Shown here: piece after piece, positions 8,939-18,766 of the stretch | Position numbering within the stretch: the first letter of the stretch is position 1 | Layout: every line of letters starts with the position of its first letter | Source of the DNA: Parenemella sanctibonifatiensis | GTDB taxonomy: Bacteria; Actinomycetota; Actinomycetes; Propionibacteriales; Propionibacteriaceae | Assembly: GCF_002250565.1 (NCBI RefSeq) | Contig: NZ_NMVJ01000010.1 | Span: forward strand, 186,001-250,000 | Length of the DNA stretch: 64,000 bases | Reading direction: 5' to 3' | Program-made: the position numbers and the translations under genes | Notes under the pieces: generated by a model | Told to the model about the DNA's origin: nothing | Seen by the model: the letters and a program-made list of their open reading frames with translations, nothing else | Database searches by the model: none

Positions 8939-10480
8939 ATGGAGTTCCTTTGGATCGGCCTGCTGGTCGGAGTGGTGATCGGGGGCGTCGGTGGCGCCGT
9001 CGTGATGGCGCGTCTGCGACGTGCGGACAGTGCGGCGACGCAGGCCACTGCGCAGGCCGAGACCGCGCGGATGGCGCAGGAAGTGGACCGGCAGCGCAGC
9101 GATGCCGCGGCCTCGCGAGCCGAGGCCGCCGATGCTCGCGCCGCCGTGTCCCAGGCCCAGGCCGAGACCGAGCGCGCGCGTGGTCAGGTGTCCGAGGCCC
9201 GCATCGAGACCGAGCAGGTACGCCGCGAGCTCGTCGTGGCGCAGTCCGAGGCGACCCGCGCCACGACCCATGCCGCTGCTGTCGAGCAGCGACTGGCCGA
9301 GGTGAAGGAGGACCGGGAGCGGTTGGTGGCCCAGTTCAAGGAGCTCTCGGACCAGACCTTGGAGCAGCAGAGCGTCAAGGCTGAGGCTGCCGCCGAGCAG
9401 CGCCTGAAGGCGACCGAGCAGATGATGGCGCCGATGCAGGAGACGTTGCGCAAGTACAACGAGCGTCTCGAGCAGATGGAGAAGGAGCGCGTCGCCATGG
9501 CGGCCGAGCTGCGCAGCCAGGTCACTCAGGTGCAGACCAGCGGGGAGCAGCTGCGCAAGGAAACCCGTGCGCTGAGCAATGCCCTGCGCAAGCCGCAGGT
9601 ACGCGGCTCGTGGGGCGAGTTGCAGCTCAAGCAGGCCGCCGAGATGTCGGGCATGATCGAGCACTGCCACTTCACCACCCAGCATTCCGTCGAAACCGCC
9701 GACGGTCGGCTGCGCCCCGACATGCGGGTCGCGCTGGGGGAGGGGCGCGCGATCTTCGTCGACTCGAAGGCACCGATCAACTCCTTGCTCGAGGCCGGCG
9801 AGGCGAGCGACGAGGCCGTCGCGCGCGAGCATCTGAGCCGCTACGGGCAGCTGCTCAAGACCCACGTCGACCAGCTTTCGGGCAAGGACTACGGCTCCTT
9901 GGAGGCCGAGACGGCCGAGTTCGTGGTGCTCTTCCTGCCCAGTGAGGCGGCTCTCGCGGCGGCGCTGGAGCAGCGACCCGACCTGCACCAGTACGCCAAC
10001 CAACGCAACGTGATGTTGGCCACCCCGGCCATCCTGATCCCGCTGCTGCGTGCGGTGGCGATGAGTTGGCGTCAGGCTGAGTTGGCCGAACGCGCGGCCG
10101 AGATCTCCCAGCTGGGCGCCGAGTTGTGCAAGCGGCTCGGCACCATGGGTGGCCATCTCGACAAGGTCGGCCGCTCGTTGGGGACTGCGGTGAAGAGCTA
10201 CAACCAGTTCGTTGGGTCCTACGAGTCCCGCGTGCTGGTGACGGCACGCAGCTTCCGGGACATGCAGGGCAGCGGGCAGGATCTCCCGGAGCCGAAGGCG
10301 CTGGAGGATCTGCCGCGGGAGTTGACCTCAGCCGAGCTGCTCGAGGATGCCGGCGCTTCGGTGTCCCTGGTCGGGCGCGAGTTGCCGGAGGCCGCCGAGC
10401 TGCGTCCGTCGCGCAAGCCCAGTGATGAGGACCTGTTCAGTGATGTGTCCGAGGAGAAGCGACTGCGGGGGATCGGCTGA
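8939..10480 (+). CDS. rmuC: DNA recombination protein RmuC
   Basis: This protein of about 513 aa has an N-terminal membrane helix (EFLWIGLLVGVVIGGVGGAV), then a long Ala/Glu/Arg-rich coiled coil to about residue 210, then the RmuC nuclease-like domain (IFVDSKAPIN; the DSK resembles a PD-(D/E)XK core). RmuC limits inverted-repeat rearrangement in E. coli. The start is ATG 8939; GTG 8930 is in frame too. The stop overlaps the next ATG (TGATG). Confidence 0.9.
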   Translation: MEFLWIGLLVGVVIGGVGGAVVMARLRRADSAATQATAQAETARMAQEVDRQRSDAAASRAEAADARAAVSQAQAETERARGQVSEARIETEQVRRELVVAQSEATRATTHAAAVEQRLAEVKEDRERLVAQFKELSDQTLEQQSVKAEAAAEQRLKATEQMMAPMQETLRKYNERLEQMEKERVAMAAELRSQVTQVQTSGEQLRKETRALSNALRKPQVRGSWGELQLKQAAEMSGMIEHCHFTTQHSVETADGRLRPDMRVALGEGRAIFVDSKAPINSLLEAGEASDEAVAREHLSRYGQLLKTHVDQLSGKDYGSLEAETAEFVVLFLPSEAALAAALEQRPDLHQYANQRNVMLATPAILIPLLRAVAMSWRQAELAERAAEISQLGAELCKRLGTMGGHLDKVGRSLGTAVKSYNQFVGSYESRVLVTARSFRDMQGSGQDLPEPKALEDLPRELTSAELLEDAGASVSLVGRELPEAAELRPSRKPSDEDLFSDVSEEKRLRGIG

Positions 10481-11649
10481 TGGTCGGCCCGGATTGGCGC
10501 CAGGAGGAGGCGCGGCGGTTGTGGCAGTTCGGTTTGGCGGCCAAGCTGCCGCAGGGCGGCTTTGGTTGGCTGGATGATCACGGGCGTCCCACTCCTGGCC
10601 ATGACCGGCCGCTGTATGTTGCCGGTCGCCTCACCCACGTTTACGCCCTGGCTCACCTGGAAGGGTTCGCGGGCGCCGACGAGATGGTCGAGCACGGGCT
10701 TGCGAGCCTGCGCGGACCGTTCCGCGACGCCGAGCACGGCGGCTGGTTCACCCTGCTCGGGGAGTCCGAGGGCATCAGCGACGACAGCAAGTGGGCCTAC
10801 GCCCACGCCTTCGTCATCCTCGGTGCGGCGACCGCGACCACCGCGGGCTTCGGCGCCCGGGGCCTGTTGGATGAGGCACTGGCCACAGTCGAGGAAAAGT
10901 TCCTCGCCGACGGTGACCTGGTCGAACGTTGGGACCGCGAGTGGCGTACGCCGGTGGCCTATCGAGGAGCCAACGCCGCCATGCACATGCTGGAGGCGCT
11001 GATGGCTGCTGCCGCGGTCACCGGGGATCGACGCTGGCTCGACCACGGCCAGCGGATCGCCGAGCCTGTGCTGGACGCGGCGTTGGCGCACGATGACCGC
11101 ATCGTTGAGCATTTCGACACCCAGTGGCAGCCACTGCTGGATCACAACGCCGAACGCAAGGACGACCCCTTCCACCCTTACGGCGCCACGCCCGGCCACG
11201 GGTTTGAATGGTCCCGGCTCCTACTCCAGCTGGCTCACCGTCTCGACGCCGAGCAGCCCGATCCAGGCCTGGTCCAGGCGTCGAGGGCATTGTTTGAGCG
11301 TGCCTGTGCTGACGGCTGGGCCGTCGACGGGCGACCGGGCTTCATCTACACCGTCGACTGGGACGGGACGCCGCTGATCCGGCAGCGCTTGCACTGGGTC
11401 GCCGCCGAGGCGCTCGCGGCCGCCACCGTACGCGAGGGGCTCGACCTTCCGGTGGCGGCGCAGGTCCAGGAATGGTGGCAGTTCGTCGACGACCATCACC
11501 GTGACCTCGAGGACGGCTCTTGGCATCACGAACTCGATCCGCAGAATCAGCCGGCCGCGACGATCCGGCCCGGTAAGGCGGACCTCTATCACGCGGTCCA
11601 GGTGTGTCTGCTGCCGGACAAGGACGTGGTTGGATGGCCCCATGGCTGA
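10480..11649 (+). CDS. AGE-family sugar epimerase/isomerase
   Basis: This 389-aa (alpha/alpha)6-barrel protein of the N-acylglucosamine 2-epimerase / YihS / mannose isomerase superfamily contains the conserved RLTHVYALAHLEG, KWAYAHAFVILGAA, GHGFEWSRLLLQLAHRL and KADLYHAVQVCLLP segments that supply the active-site His/Arg residues. Aldose-ketose isomerisation, such as mannose to fructose, is likely; the substrate is not resolved. It overlaps rmuC by one base and the aminopeptidase gene by 8 bases, so the three appear co-transcribed. Confidence 0.82.
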   Translation: MVGPDWRQEEARRLWQFGLAAKLPQGGFGWLDDHGRPTPGHDRPLYVAGRLTHVYALAHLEGFAGADEMVEHGLASLRGPFRDAEHGGWFTLLGESEGISDDSKWAYAHAFVILGAATATTAGFGARGLLDEALATVEEKFLADGDLVERWDREWRTPVAYRGANAAMHMLEALMAAAAVTGDRRWLDHGQRIAEPVLDAALAHDDRIVEHFDTQWQPLLDHNAERKDDPFHPYGATPGHGFEWSRLLLQLAHRLDAEQPDPGLVQASRALFERACADGWAVDGRPGFIYTVDWDGTPLIRQRLHWVAAEALAAATVREGLDLPVAAQVQEWWQFVDDHHRDLEDGSWHHELDPQNQPAATIRPGKADLYHAVQVCLLPDKDVVGWPHG

Positions 11650-12907
11650 TGCACGCGCCCATGTCGACGACTTGGCCCAGTTCGTCCAGGCTGCGCCGAC
11701 CTCCTATCACGCTGCCCGCGAGGTCGGCGAACGGCTGGCGAAGGCAGGCTTCCAGCGACTCGACGAGCTGACGGATTGGCCCGAGCTCGCCGCCGGCGGC
11801 TACTACTTCATCCGTGAGGGCGCCGTCATCGCGTGGCGGATCCCCGAAGGTGCCGGCGGTGACTCCAGTGCCCGGATCATCGGCTCGCACACCGACTCGC
11901 CGGCTTTCAAGCTCAAGCCCAACCCCGACATCACAGCGGTTGGTTGGCAGCAGGCGGGTGTCGAGGTCTATGGCGGCCCGATCGTGCACACCTGGACCGA
12001 TCGCGATCTGGGCTTTGCCGGCCGGTTGGTGACCCGAGAGGAGACCCGACTGGTCAAGACCGGCCCGATAGCCCGCATCCCCAACGTCGCGATCCACTTG
12101 GACCGGTCGCTGGCCGAGGGCGTACAGCTGGACCGGCAGCAGCACCTGCAACCGATCCTGGCGGTGGACAGCCCTGAGACCGACGTGCTCGAGATGTTGT
12201 GTGACGCCGCCGAGATCGGCCAGGACGAGCTGCTGGGCTATGACATCTTCACCTACGACACCCAGCCGCCGGCGGTGATCGGTGCTGAAGAGCAGTTCTT
12301 CGCCTCGACCCGGATGGACAACCTGTCCAGCGTCCATGCCGGGCTGACGGCGTTGCTGGCGGCCGAGGATGCCGACGACATTGTCGTATTGGCAGCGTTC
12401 GACCACGAAGAGGTCGGGTCTGGCAGCCGCAGCGGTGCTGCCGGTCCGATTCTGGAGGACGCGCTGCGCCGGATCTGGCACAGCATCGGGGCGGAGGCCC
12501 ACCAGTTCCCGGCGATGATCTCGCGGTCCAGCTGCGTGTCGGCTGATGCCGGACACGCGATCAACCCCAACCATCCCGAGAAGCACGACCCGTGGAATCA
12601 GCCGTTGCTGACCAAGGGGCCGCTGCTCAAGCTCAACGCCAACCAGCGCTACGCCAGCGACGCGCTCAGCGCGGCGATTTGGTACAAGGCGTGCGAGGAA
12701 GCCGAAGTCGAAACTCAGGCCTTCGTGTCCCGCAACACCATCCCGTGCGGGTCCACCATCGGACCGATCACCGCGGCCCGGCTGGGCCTGCAGACCGTTG
12801 ACGTGGGCGTGCCGCTGCTGGGAATGCACTCGGCACGGGAGTTGGCAGGCGTGCAGGACCTCGCCGACCTCGCAGCTGTGCTGGAGGCCTACCTGCTGGG
12901 TGCCTGA
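11642..12907 (+). CDS. apeB: M18-family aminopeptidase
   Basis: This 421-aa zinc aminopeptidase of family M18 has the metal-binding GSHTDSPAFKLKP (His and Asp), the catalytic DHEEVGSGSRSGAAGP and the late DAGHAINPNHPEKHD. The length matches the family. The ATG at 11642 lies inside the preceding gene's 3' end and gives the usual N-terminus (DDLAQFVQAAPTSYHA). Confidence 0.93.
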   Translation: MADARAHVDDLAQFVQAAPTSYHAAREVGERLAKAGFQRLDELTDWPELAAGGYYFIREGAVIAWRIPEGAGGDSSARIIGSHTDSPAFKLKPNPDITAVGWQQAGVEVYGGPIVHTWTDRDLGFAGRLVTREETRLVKTGPIARIPNVAIHLDRSLAEGVQLDRQQHLQPILAVDSPETDVLEMLCDAAEIGQDELLGYDIFTYDTQPPAVIGAEEQFFASTRMDNLSSVHAGLTALLAAEDADDIVVLAAFDHEEVGSGSRSGAAGPILEDALRRIWHSIGAEAHQFPAMISRSSCVSADAGHAINPNHPEKHDPWNQPLLTKGPLLKLNANQRYASDALSAAIWYKACEEAEVETQAFVSRNTIPCGSTIGPITAARLGLQTVDVGVPLLGMHSARELAGVQDLADLAAVLEAYLLGA

Positions 12908-12962
12908 ACCCGGGGTCGATGCCCGGTCAGTCGTGAAGGCTCCGGATCTGGCCAGTCCCCGG

Positions 12963-12968
12963 TAGGGT
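12963..12968 (+). promoter_or_regulatory. -10 box (TAGGGT) for ychF
   Basis: TAGGGT lies 8 bases before the GTG start of ychF with no ribosome binding site between, suggesting a leaderless transcript. Confidence 0.45.
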
Positions 12969-12976
12969 TGGCTCTC

Positions 12977-14068
<1,092 letters not shown>

Positions 14069-14072
14069 CTTA

Positions 14073-14582
14073 ATGCTGCCCGACGTGTCGAGGCTCCGCG
14101 TACGGGAGCTGCTTCAAGTCGAAGCAAGCGTAGTCGTGGAGCTTCGCCAGCGAGGCTTGGTGCGCACTAACAACAAGCCTCTGGGAGACATAGCCGAACA
14201 GGTCGTTGTCGCGGCTCGTGGAGGAGTACTCGAGCCGAACTCAACGAAGTCACATGACGTCACCGATCCCGGCGGCCGAAGGATTCAGGTCAAGGCGATG
14301 GGTGGGTGGACTGCTGGCAAGGCTGGCAAGTTCAGCCCATTTCGCAGCTTCGACTTCGACACTGCGGTCTTCCTCGTCTTCGAGGCCCAGACCTTCGAGT
14401 TGGTCTTCGCGCGTGAGGTCAGGGCGAACGACGTCGAAGCAGTGTCTCGTTACAGTGCCCACACGCACGGGCGACAGCCGACGCTGAGACAGATCGAGAA
14501 CGCAGGGATTGACGTGACAGCCGAGATGCGCGCCGCATACGCGGCACTTGACGGGGACGCGGTGGAGTTCCGGCACTCATAG
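14073..14582 (+). CDS. Uncharacterised small protein with PD-(D/E)XK-like motif
   Basis: This 169-aa protein is not recognised as a named family. It has the spacing of a restriction-like nuclease core: Glu42, Asp62 (KSHDVTD) and IQVK at 71-74 (D-x9-QxK). It begins 4 bases after the ychF stop and ends DGDAVEFRHS, mimicking the YchF terminus DGDVVEFR because its last codons contain a ychF-end repeat (14561-14573). The DNA is visibly less GC-rich than the flanks. Nuclease activity is inference. Confidence 0.6.
   Translation: MLPDVSRLRVRELLQVEASVVVELRQRGLVRTNNKPLGDIAEQVVVAARGGVLEPNSTKSHDVTDPGGRRIQVKAMGGWTAGKAGKFSPFRSFDFDTAVFLVFEAQTFELVFAREVRANDVEAVSRYSAHTHGRQPTLRQIENAGIDVTAEMRAAYAALDGDAVEFRHS
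14561..14573 (+). repeat. ychF-end repeat, copy 2
   Basis: GGTGGAGTTCCGG again; identity with copy 1 extends 11 bases further left (GACGGGGACG, then one mismatch). It lies in the last codons of the PD-(D/E)XK-like gene and is 535 bases from copy 1, so copies 1 and 2 bound a one-gene packet. Confidence 0.7.
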
Positions 14583-14679
14583 AACATCTGAATTACGGGT
14601 GGAAGCCGCAAGCGGATCATGTGATGTCTGTCGTCTTGAGGATGATCGAGTCGGACGCGCACGCTTGCCATTGGTGGAA

Positions 14680-14693
14680 GCAGAGCGCTCTGC
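14680..14693. promoter_or_regulatory. 14-bp perfect palindrome upstream of nuclease-like gene
   Basis: GCAGAGCGCTCTGC lies 34 bases before the start at 14727. It could be an operator for the winged helix in that protein or another regulator. Confidence 0.4.
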
Positions 14694-14726
14694 CGTACGT
14701 AGCTTGATTCAATGAAGTGGGAGGTC

Positions 14727-15449
14727 ATGGCCGTGCACAATGTGACAGTCGTGGCTCCGATCTCGTCTCTTGGCGGACGAAGGTTCGAACCCCAGGCCGA
14801 GCTAACCTTGCACGACCTCGCTGAACCTGCCGCGGCTTCGCTCCCCGGCACCACTGGCGAGGTGTTGCTCATACCCGAGATGCCCAGTCCGTTGGGCCTG
14901 CCTGACTTCATCGCTCTGGCCGGGGGGCGGGACTGGCTTCAAGCGCGCGGCGCTGCGGGCATCCAGCCGCTTCTCGCCGAGGCCGACTGCTCGGTGCTGG
15001 CGGTGCTGCACCCGGGACAGGCGCTGTCGTCGGCGACGATCGCTCGACGAGTTGGATGGTCGCCCGCGGCTCTCGAGCCGGTGCTGAACCGTCTTCAGAG
15101 CGCGGGTGCAATAGAGAAGACCCCAGGCGGCGCGCACAGGGTGAATCCCGTGCTGGTTCCGCGAGGATCCGTGTTCGCCCTGGAAGCGAAGGTGAAGGAC
15201 TGGCAGAAGGCGGTCCTCCAGGGCCGCGCGTATCGCTCGTGGGCAGATAACTACGTTGTGCTCCTGGGGGATGTCGGTCCGGTGGCAGTGCGTCGCGCCG
15301 CGGAGCGCGTCGCTCAAGACGGAGCGGGGCTCTATTCGTCCTCTGGATGGGTCGTCAGGCCGCGTGCGAGGCGTCCCGCACCGGCGAAGCGCCTCTGGGG
15401 CTTCGAGCACCTGTACGCTGCAACGGCGTCCTCAGCTCCAGCCCTCTGA
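14727..15449 (+). CDS. Winged-helix protein with PD-(D/E)XK-type nuclease residues
   Basis: This 240-aa protein is of a type with no name I can give. Residues 50-63 (PEMPSPLGLPDFIA) and 149-156 (VFALEAKV) look like the split PD...ExK core of a nuclease fold: PD at 59-60, EAK at 153-155. Between them, residues about 87-135, lies a winged helix (TIARRVGWSPAALEPVLNRL). GGGAGG precedes the chosen ATG. It converges with, and overlaps by 18 bases, the TIM-barrel-like gene of the kinase pair. Defence or DNA processing is plausible but unproven. Confidence 0.55.
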   Translation: MAVHNVTVVAPISSLGGRRFEPQAELTLHDLAEPAAASLPGTTGEVLLIPEMPSPLGLPDFIALAGGRDWLQARGAAGIQPLLAEADCSVLAVLHPGQALSSATIARRVGWSPAALEPVLNRLQSAGAIEKTPGGAHRVNPVLVPRGSVFALEAKVKDWQKAVLQGRAYRSWADNYVVLLGDVGPVAVRRAAERVAQDGAGLYSSSGWVVRPRARRPAPAKRLWGFEHLYAATASSAPAL

Positions 15450-16583
15450 CGCGGCGAAGAAGTCGAGTCCGTCAAGGAATGGCTTGATCCACCGGTCGGG
15501 TCCGATCGGCGCGCCAGTGATTCGCTTCACTTCCTGCCACTCCGGACGAGCCTCCGTGTAGCGGCGTCGCAAGGCGGCGATCCGGTCTCGGCCACTCAAT
15601 CCGTTCAGCTCGTCGACGATCGTCGTAAGGATCGAGGCGTGATGCTGGAACGCCTGTTCCGGTTTGGGGCCAATGGAGCCGGGTGTCAGCCGCGCTGCCA
15701 GCGCTTGGTTCTCCGAGGACAGCACGGAGTACTCGCGGTTCGACAGCCCGCCCATGAGCCCGCCGAGCGTCGGGCGCTGGTACCAGCCGCCGCCGTTCTG
15801 GTCGCCTTCGCGCTCCTCGAAGTCCTGGTAAGCGCAGATGCGCTGGCGGATGTCCCAGCCGGTCCCGACCGCCTCCGCTCCGGCAGCCACGGCGGGCAGC
15901 GCCGCGATGTCGCCGAATGCGACGCGCACAGGGCGATCCTGGCTGAGGGCGAAGGTCGTGCGCATCAGGCCGTACACCTCTTCGGCGGTAGTGCCGGGAG
16001 GCATCGCGTTGTCGGACCGCGTCACGACGAGCAACCAGCCGGCCGGCTCCAACTGGTCTAGCGCACCGACGTGGGCGTCGAGCTCCGCGCCTGCGCCCCA
16101 GAACTGCTGGTCGCCGGCAACGGTGAGCCATGCGGCGGGCTCTGCGTCCATGGCCTCCTGGCTGAACTCGAGCGCACGCTGGCTCGCGGGCGTGTCGGGG
16201 TAGGAAACCAGCAAGGCGGAGGCGAGGAGCGGGCTGGAGAGCTCCCTCTGAATCGCATAGACCCGGTCGATGTGATCACGCATGGCAGGGCGCGACGACA
16301 CGTCGCCTCGTGGGCCGCCCCAGAGGTCCCATGTGTCGTAGTGCCGGAAGTCGCCAGCGCGGGGCATGCTCAGCGCATACGTCATGGGGTCGAACCAGAA
16401 CTCGCCGCCGGCTTCTCGGATCAGTTCGGACGTGTTCTGCGCTGAGCGCTTGAAGCCGTTGGCTAGCCGCGGGGAGGTGAAGGGCGACAGGTATGCGCCG
16501 GTCGCGTACCCGCCTCGTATGGCGCTCGAGGCCCACCTGACCAGGGTGTTGCGGGCCGTGTCGCCGAGAAAGACTCCCATCAT
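15432..16583 (-). CDS. Uncharacterised TIM-barrel-like protein partnered with a Ser/Thr kinase
   Basis: This 383-aa protein is of unknown family. Alternating beta/alpha segments (LLASALLVSY, PAAWLTVAGDQQFW, GWLLVVTRSD, PVRVAFGDIAALPAVAAGAE, AVGTGWDIRQRICAY) resemble an (alpha/beta)8 barrel; a distant relation to tRNA-guanine transglycosylase-like proteins is possible but weak. There is no signal peptide. The start ATG overlaps the kinase stop (ATGATG), so the two are translated together. Confidence 0.5.
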   Translation of the reverse strand: MMGVFLGDTARNTLVRWASSAIRGGYATGAYLSPFTSPRLANGFKRSAQNTSELIREAGGEFWFDPMTYALSMPRAGDFRHYDTWDLWGGPRGDVSSRPAMRDHIDRVYAIQRELSSPLLASALLVSYPDTPASQRALEFSQEAMDAEPAAWLTVAGDQQFWGAGAELDAHVGALDQLEPAGWLLVVTRSDNAMPPGTTAEEVYGLMRTTFALSQDRPVRVAFGDIAALPAVAAGAEAVGTGWDIRQRICAYQDFEEREGDQNGGGWYQRPTLGGLMGGLSNREYSVLSSENQALAARLTPGSIGPKPEQAFQHHASILTTIVDELNGLSGRDRIAALRRRYTEARPEWQEVKRITGAPIGPDRWIKPFLDGLDFFAASEGWS

Positions 16584-17407
16584 GCCGCCTCGAACGCGCG
16601 CTGCAGCGCGTCGCCGTTGCGGTACCGGCGTGCTGGCTGGGGGTGGAGCCCCCGCTCTACGACGGCGACCAGGCCGTCGGGAAGGTCCGGGCGCGCGTCC
16701 TGTAGAGGTATGTGCTGCGCGGTCCGCAGGCGCTGGAGGTACTCGAAATCGTCGCCCTTGTAGGGGACGGGCGGATAGCCGGTGGCCGCGAGGTAGACGA
16801 GGGCGCAGCACCCGAAGACGTCGGACGCGGCCGTGGGAGAGCCGGAGTACGCCTGGAGGTGCTCAGGCGTCATGAAGCCGCGGGTGCCAGGTTGGCCGCC
16901 CACGGTCAGCCCGCTCCGGAGGGTGTGCTTCGCGAAGCCCGGGTCCATCACCACGAACTTCCCGGACGCGAGCCGCTGGACGTTGCCAGGGCTGAGGTCG
17001 CGGTGGATGACTTTTTTCTCGTGCAGCGCGCCGAGCCCGGCCGCCACGTCCCGTCCCAGCGCGAGAAGATGCTCCGAAGGCCACCCCGATCCGCCGTGGC
17101 GCAGGTCGGTGCCGTCGAGAAGCTCCTCGAGCCAGAACACCGCCACGGGCGGGTCGCCGAGCAGCTGGAGGTCCGAGCTGACGGCGACGACGTTGGGGTG
17201 GTTGACGCTCTTGAGCAGGTCGACCTCGCGCCGAGCGCGCTCGAGCGCCGCCGGGTCCGCAGCCATACCGAGGTCGATTAGTTTGAGCACGCTCTCGGTG
17301 CCGTCGGGGTGTGTCACGACATGTACCTGCTTCTGTCCGCCCTGCACGAGGGCGCGCGCGGGCGCGACGTCCAGTCGGGAGCAGGCTTCGTGCAGCAGGT
17401 CGGCCAT
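16580..17407 (-). CDS. Hanks-type serine/threonine protein kinase (soluble)
   Basis: The 275-aa kinase domain has Lys42 (SVLKLID), alphaC Glu61 (REVDLL), catalytic loop HRDLSPGN (135-142) and DPG in place of DFG (155-157, the metal Asp kept). It has no transmembrane or PASTA region, unlike housekeeping PknB. All catalytic residues are present, so it should be active. It is the first gene of a two-gene unit with the TIM-barrel-like protein. Stand-alone kinases in accessory DNA are known in phage-defence settings (Stk2-like, Pgl/BREX), but no direct family match is claimed. A long upstream frame was rejected; the start is at MADLLHEAC. Confidence 0.8.
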   Translation of the reverse strand: MADLLHEACSRLDVAPARALVQGGQKQVHVVTHPDGTESVLKLIDLGMAADPAALERARREVDLLKSVNHPNVVAVSSDLQLLGDPPVAVFWLEELLDGTDLRHGGSGWPSEHLLALGRDVAAGLGALHEKKVIHRDLSPGNVQRLASGKFVVMDPGFAKHTLRSGLTVGGQPGTRGFMTPEHLQAYSGSPTAASDVFGCCALVYLAATGYPPVPYKGDDFEYLQRLRTAQHIPLQDARPDLPDGLVAVVERGLHPQPARRYRNGDALQRAFEAA

Positions 17408-17759
17408 ATCACGATCTTGGCATGCCTGCGCCAGAGGAACGGGGATGGTGCGAACGTGTCGCGGGTGTGCAGCCCGGGGCGCTGCGCCGGCCGTCATCAG
17501 GGCAGGATGATTCTCATGATGAGCTAGCCCCACCGACAGCGCCGAGGGTCCGAGACTCACGGGATTTCTATTGCCTGTCCAAGCACCCCGAAGAGCTTCG
17601 CGAGGACTGGCTGCCAGGGTGCCGCACGATCGCTCTCGCCAGGGCAGCCGGGTCATCGCCGACCCGGCCCACCACCGCGTGATCGTCCGCCATCGACCAG
17701 CCTCCCATTCACAGCAGACGTCTTCCGGCCTAGGCTGGCCGTGGAGGGAAGGAACCATC
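17408..17759. other. Intergenic region, 352 bases, no convincing gene
   Basis: It lies between the kinase start and the next gene. A plus-strand frame near 17560-17682 contains a protein-like stretch (FYCLSKHPEELREDWLPG) without a start, possibly a relic. It must contain the kinase promoter, but no box is clear. Confidence 0.4.
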
Positions 17760-18170
17760 GTGAGCAGGCCTGAGCAGAACGTCCTCGACAAGATCGCCGG
17801 TCAGATCCCCATGCCCGAGTGCGAGCGGATGGCCGCCTCCGCGGAGCGGCTCGCCGGGATCCTCGGTGCCACCGAGCGTCCGCCGGGCTGGGCATCCGAC
17901 GAGGAAGACGCATTGACTGCAGAGACGTCGGAAGCTGTGCGCAGATGGGCCGCTCTGCCCGAGAGCCTGCGCCGCGCGAAGAACCTCGCGATGCTCGCCG
18001 TCGAGCACCTCGTCCTTCCCGACGACCATCCCTGCCGGGTCGTCGTCGTTCAGGATGCCGATTACTGGAACCCGCGCGTCTCGGTCCTCGTCGAGCTGGC
18101 GGACGGTGCTGAGCGAACCGTCGAGATCCTCGGCGGCGATGACCCGGTCGCCCTCGCCACGACCTCGGCG
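17760..18170 (+). pseudogene. Truncated unknown gene (about 137 codons)
   Basis: The GTG start with GGAGGGAAGGAACC upstream opens a protein-like frame (SRPEQNVLDKIAGQIP ... VVVVQDADYWNPRVSVLVEL). Near 18165 the coding character moves to another frame that matches a different protein type, so this gene is cut off at its 3' end. The frame technically runs on to 18716 through repeats, which is not credible coding. The family is not recognised. Confidence 0.5.
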
Positions 18171-18328
18171 CAGTCGTGGCGCATTTGCGCGATCTCGGGG
18201 CCGAACTCGCCTCGGACGTCGTCGACATCGGGAGCGTGGCCTTCGTCCAGTTCCGGGATCCTGACGGGAACCTGCTCATGGTGTGCGCTCGAACGGAGGG
18301 CGACGAGTCCGCTCACACCGTTGTCTGA
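18168..18328 (+). pseudogene. C-terminal fragment of a VOC/glyoxalase-superfamily gene
   Basis: In a frame different from the upstream gene the DNA reads DLGAVVAHLRDLGAELASDV, then VAFVQFRDPDGNLLMVCA, and ends in TGA at 18326. This is the typical last beta-alpha unit of a vicinal-oxygen-chelate protein. No N-terminal part is present, so it is a fragment fused by recombination to the truncated gene before it. Confidence 0.55.
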
Positions 18329-18410
18329 CCGCCGGTGCGCGAAGGCGCGGCTCATCAGTGCTGGCCCGCACAACGACAGTGGCGGAAGAGATTGCTCGGT
18401 GTCGGAATGG

Positions 18411-18435
18411 GGTGGAGTTCCGCTTCAACGTGTAG
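18411..18435 (+). repeat. ychF-end repeat, copy 3
   Basis: GGTGGAGTTCCGCTTCAACG continuing to TGTAG: the complete YchF terminus VEFRFNV-stop. Homology with 20377-20513 starts exactly at this repeat and continues about 136 bases to its right; nothing to its left matches ychF. It therefore looks like a right junction. Confidence 0.75.
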
Positions 18436-18546
18436 CGGAAGCTCCGGGCAGTTTGCGTTCAGACCACCGCGGGTCGTCGATCGTCAGCAGGTTGTCGTCG
18501 CGGACATCGCGAAGAACGTCTTCGCTGAGTTCGCCAATCCGGATGC
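18436..18546 (-). pseudogene. 3'-end duplicate of the 144-aa unknown gene
   Basis: On the minus strand this reads GIRIGELSEDVLRDVRDDNL then LTIDD, matching the C-terminus of the protein at 20425-20859, with a one-base deletion near the end (CACCC to CACC) that shifts the frame. Only about the last 40 codons are present. Confidence 0.65.
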
Positions 18547-18606
18547 CACGCTTTCCATTTCACCTCGTCCGACCGGACAGGCGGATGCCTGTCCATAACG
18601 AAATCC

Positions 18607-18631
18607 GGTTGAGATCCGCTCCAACGTGTAG
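18607..18631 (+). repeat. ychF-end repeat, copy 4 (degenerate)
   Basis: GGTTGAGATCCGCTCCAACG then TGTAG, 22 of 25 positions as in copy 3. It lies 171 bases from copy 3 and next to an IS relic. Confidence 0.5.
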
Positions 18632-18703
18632 GAGTTCGCGGCGATGGCCACTCCTTCGTTCGCTGACCAGTGGGACCGCTGCACGGATAGGTGACAGGTT
18701 GGG

Positions 18704-18766
18704 TCACTCAGCCTGAATGGCTGGTGTGGTCATCATGGTCTCGAACTCGATGGGGGTCAATCGGCC
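18704..18766 (-). mobile_element. Relic of an IS3-family transposase C-terminus
   Basis: The minus strand reads GRLTPIEFETMMTTPAIQAE then stop, the usual last residues of an IS3-type DDE transposase. Beyond the stop (18660-18703) the sequence resembles an IS3 right end (CCTGTCACC ... GTGCAGCGGTCCCA). The rest of the element is absent; the relic abuts and overlaps the end of the DUF998 gene. Confidence 0.5.
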
